NCBI GenBank assembly: GCA_024235795.1
Contig: JACKLR010000002.1
Span: 434,001-498,000, forward strand
Length of the DNA stretch: 64,000 bases
Direction: 5' to 3'
Origin: Burkholderiales bacterium
GTDB lineage: Bacteria > Pseudomonadota > Gammaproteobacteria > Burkholderiales > Nitrosomonadaceae
The notes beneath the pieces were generated by a model that was not told the DNA's origin, ran no database searches, and saw nothing but the letters and a program-made list of their open reading frames with translations. Each line of letters opens with the position of its first letter. The stretch's first letter is position 1. Made by a program: the position numbers and the translations under genes. This document shows, one piece after another, positions 62,004 to 64,000 of this stretch.

Positions 62004-62735
62004 ATGAATAAACTGTTATTTTCTTACGCAAATACCACTGTTAATAAACTAAATTTTCCATTGGCCGCCAAAGTCGTAATGATTGATCTGGATGGAACTC
62101 TTTTGGACACCGCCGAAGATCTGGCGCTGGCTGCTAACCTGATGTTGCGGGAACTGGACAGGCCTGTGCTATCGGTTGCAACGATTAAATCATATATTGG
62201 TAAAGGTATTCAGAGACTTGTTAAACGGGCCCTGACAGGCGATTTAGCGGGTGAGCCCGATCCGGAATTGCTTGAAAAAGCATTGCCTATATATAAAAAG
62301 CATTATGCCGAGAATGTGCATGTCAATACGAAGCCTTTTCCAGGTGTAGAAGAGGGCATTGAAAGGCTTAGACAGGGTGGCTTTCATCTGGCTTGTATTA
62401 CCAATAAATCCGAAGCGTTCACCTTGCCATTGCTGCGAGCCGTCGGATTTCATGATTGCTTTGAAATTATTTTGTCCGGTGATAGTTTGCCAAAAAGAAA
62501 ACCTGATCCAATGCCATTGATTCATATCTGTCAGCATTTTAAAGTGCAACCGCACGAGGCGGTATTGGTCGGTGATTCGCTTAACGATACAACGGCTGCC
62601 CGTGCTGCCGGGTGCCATGTGTTCTGTGTGCCCTATGGCTATAACGAAGGCCGCGATGTGCGTGACCTGGATTGTGATGCAATTGTGCCATCACTCGTCG
62701 AGGCGTCACAATTAATCATTAAAGCTGCTTCGTAA
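62004..62735 (+). CDS. gph: Phosphoglycolate phosphatase
   Basis: HAD hydrolase removing phosphate from 2-phosphoglycolate, the waste product of Rubisco oxygenation, so it is directly useful beside rpe. Motifs: MIDLDGTLLDTAEDLALAAN with both nucleophile-region Asp, ITNKSEAF, PKRKPDPMPLIHICQHF and VGDSLNDTTAARAAGC. The open frame extends back to 61827, inside rpe; ATG 62004 gives 243 residues and is 58 bp after the rpe stop. The N-terminal 20 residues before the HAD core vary in the family. Confidence 0.94.
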   Translation: MNKLLFSYANTTVNKLNFPLAAKVVMIDLDGTLLDTAEDLALAANLMLRELDRPVLSVATIKSYIGKGIQRLVKRALTGDLAGEPDPELLEKALPIYKKHYAENVHVNTKPFPGVEEGIERLRQGGFHLACITNKSEAFTLPLLRAVGFHDCFEIILSGDSLPKRKPDPMPLIHICQHFKVQPHEAVLVGDSLNDTTAARAAGCHVFCVPYGYNEGRDVRDLDCDAIVPSLVEASQLIIKAAS

Positions 62736-62835
62736 ACTAAATAACGCCTGCTTGGTAATATGTTCACTGGCGCCAATGCAATAAAGCATCCTGAATTGAA
62801 CCTGTTCTTAACCATTTTCTGTAAGGAGCCTCTGG

Positions 62836-64000
62836 ATGACTGAAAGCGAATTCAATAGCCTTGCCGAGCAAGGCTATAACCGTATTCCTGTCGTAATTAA
62901 TACGTTTGCCGATCTGGATACTCCGCTTTCAGTTTATCTAAAACTGGCAAACAGGCCGTATTCCTATTTGCTGGAATCTGTACAGGGTGGGGAGCGTTTT
63001 GGCCGCTATTCTTTTGTAGGTTTACCCGCGACCACGCGTATTGAAGTCTATGGAAACCAAGTTCGCGTGACTAACGATCAAAACATTGAGGAACAGGAAG
63101 TCGATGATCCGCTGACTTTTATTAATGATTACATGACACAGTTTAAAGCGGCGCCTTATAAAGGACTGCCGCGATTCTGCGGTGGACTGGTGGGCTATTT
63201 CTCGTATGATACCGTGCGTTATATCGAACACAAATTGGCAGGCACTGCACGGCCTGATGTCCTGAATACCCCGGATATCTTGTTATTGCTTTCGGAAGAA
63301 CTTGCTGTCGTCGATAATCTTTCCGGTAAGCTCTATCTCATTGTTTATGTCGATCCGTCAGTTGAAGGCGCGTATAGGGCAGGAAAAAAACGCTTGGAAC
63401 AGTTATTGGAAAAATTACGTCAGCCGATAGAGATTCCTACAGAGCGGGCTGTTAAAAAGGCCGAAGCGGTATCCGAGTTTTGCGAGGAAGATTTTTTATC
63501 AGCCGTTGAACGTGCCAAACAATATATTTATGACGGCGATATTATGCAGGTAGTTTTGTCACAGCGCACCAGCAAACCGTACCACGCGTCAACACTTGCG
63601 CTGTATCGCGCCTTACGCAGCTTGAATCCTTCACCTTATATGTTTTATTACCATTTTGGGGGTTTTCATGTGGTCGGTGCTTCGCCGGAAATTCTGGTGC
63701 GGTTGGAAGATGAAGACGTTACAGTAAGACCTATTGCCGGTACGCGTCCGCGTGGAATGAATCCACAGCAGGACGCCGAGTACGCGGCTGACCTGTTGGC
63801 TGATCCCAAAGAAAGGGCTGAGCATGTGATGTTGATGGATCTTGGGCGCAATGATATCGGTCGTGTGTCACAAACCGGGAGTGTCAAGGTGACAGAGAAT
63901 ATGCAGATTGAGAATTATTCTCATGTCATGCATATTGTTTCCAACGTGGAGGGAAAGATAAAGCCGGGACTTAATGCGATGGATGTGTTGCGCGCAACAT
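62836..64000 (+). CDS. trpE: Anthranilate synthase component I, 3' end outside window
   Basis: First step of tryptophan synthesis from chorismate. The first 388 residues are visible, starting MTESEFNSLAEQGYNRIPVV after an aaggag site (62823-62828). Recognisable: the tryptophan-feedback region LLESVQGGERFGRYSFVG, RFCGGLVGYFSYDTVRYIE, the chorismate-binding domain IYDGDIMQVVLSQR, PSPYMFYYHFGGFHVVGASP, IAGTRPRGMNPQQDAEYAAD and LMDLGRNDIGRVS. The order rpe-gph-trpE is classic for betaproteobacteria. The frame runs off the window without a stop. Confidence 0.97.
   Translation, partial: MTESEFNSLAEQGYNRIPVVINTFADLDTPLSVYLKLANRPYSYLLESVQGGERFGRYSFVGLPATTRIEVYGNQVRVTNDQNIEEQEVDDPLTFINDYMTQFKAAPYKGLPRFCGGLVGYFSYDTVRYIEHKLAGTARPDVLNTPDILLLLSEELAVVDNLSGKLYLIVYVDPSVEGAYRAGKKRLEQLLEKLRQPIEIPTERAVKKAEAVSEFCEEDFLSAVERAKQYIYDGDIMQVVLSQRTSKPYHASTLALYRALRSLNPSPYMFYYHFGGFHVVGASPEILVRLEDEDVTVRPIAGTRPRGMNPQQDAEYAADLLADPKERAEHVMLMDLGRNDIGRVSQTGSVKVTENMQIENYSHVMHIVSNVEGKIKPGLNAMDVLRAT

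Overview
The window comes from a betaproteobacterial ammonia oxidiser of the Nitrosomonadaceae (Nitrosomonas/Nitrosospira-like). The decisive evidence is a complete amoC-amoA-amoB operon with its copper-related followers (amoE/orf4 and amoD/orf5) at 40.0-44.7 kb. The housekeeping genes and gene orders around it (rpe-gph-trpE, ffh opposite a ypjD-type gene, radC-rpmB-rpmG) are those of ordinary betaproteobacteria. The species cannot be fixed from the sequence alone. No tRNA, rRNA or CRISPR array was seen.

Layout. 0-8.2 kb: a desaturase cut by the window edge, rpmG and rpmB, radC separated from them by an ISAs1-family insertion, then coaBC, dut, a DUF192 gene, ffh and a CcsA-like membrane protein. 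8.2-16.3 kb: a transposase scrap, an SH3 lipoprotein, a bifunctional PutA, a catalytically degenerate REC-GGDEF-EAL protein and flhDC. 16.3-26.9 kb: aminotransferase, uvrB, a NrfJ-like periplasmic protein, an rRNA/tRNA methyltransferase, hisD-hisG, Fe-superoxide dismutase, an ExbD without ExbB, and purE-purK-purC. 27-33 kb is accessory: an IS5-family element, a tandem-receiver protein, a secreted CAP-RTX protein, and a gene graveyard holding RHS and transposase fragments and a duplicated hairpin. 33-39.7 kb: ferredoxin and a large AddB/AddA-like helicase-nuclease pair. 40-44.7 kb: the amo cluster. 44.9-49.3 kb: a hydrolase-OsmC fusion, an S4 protein, a second RTX protein and an IS1595-family element. 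49.3-52.9 kb: a cobalamin riboswitch followed by btuB, a btuM-like transporter gene and cobO. 53-60 kb: alpha-glucan phosphorylase, a VOC protein and several exported proteins of unknown role. 60-64 kb: efp, apaG, rpe, gph and the start of trpE.

How the genes work together. The amo genes encode the membrane monooxygenase that oxidises ammonia to hydroxylamine, with amoE/amoD as likely membrane-anchored helpers. The B12 module is a self-contained uptake unit: riboswitch control, outer-membrane receptor, inner-membrane carrier and adenosyltransferase. The degenerate c-di-GMP-type protein just upstream of flhDC may link signalling to flagellar control. Three complete IS elements with target duplications and several decayed fragments show recent and older mobile-DNA activity. 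Nothing here is clearly a wholly new system. The best candidates for follow-up are the degenerate regulator next to flhDC, the B12 module, the alphaproteobacterial-looking EF-P, and the duplicated hairpin in the graveyard region.
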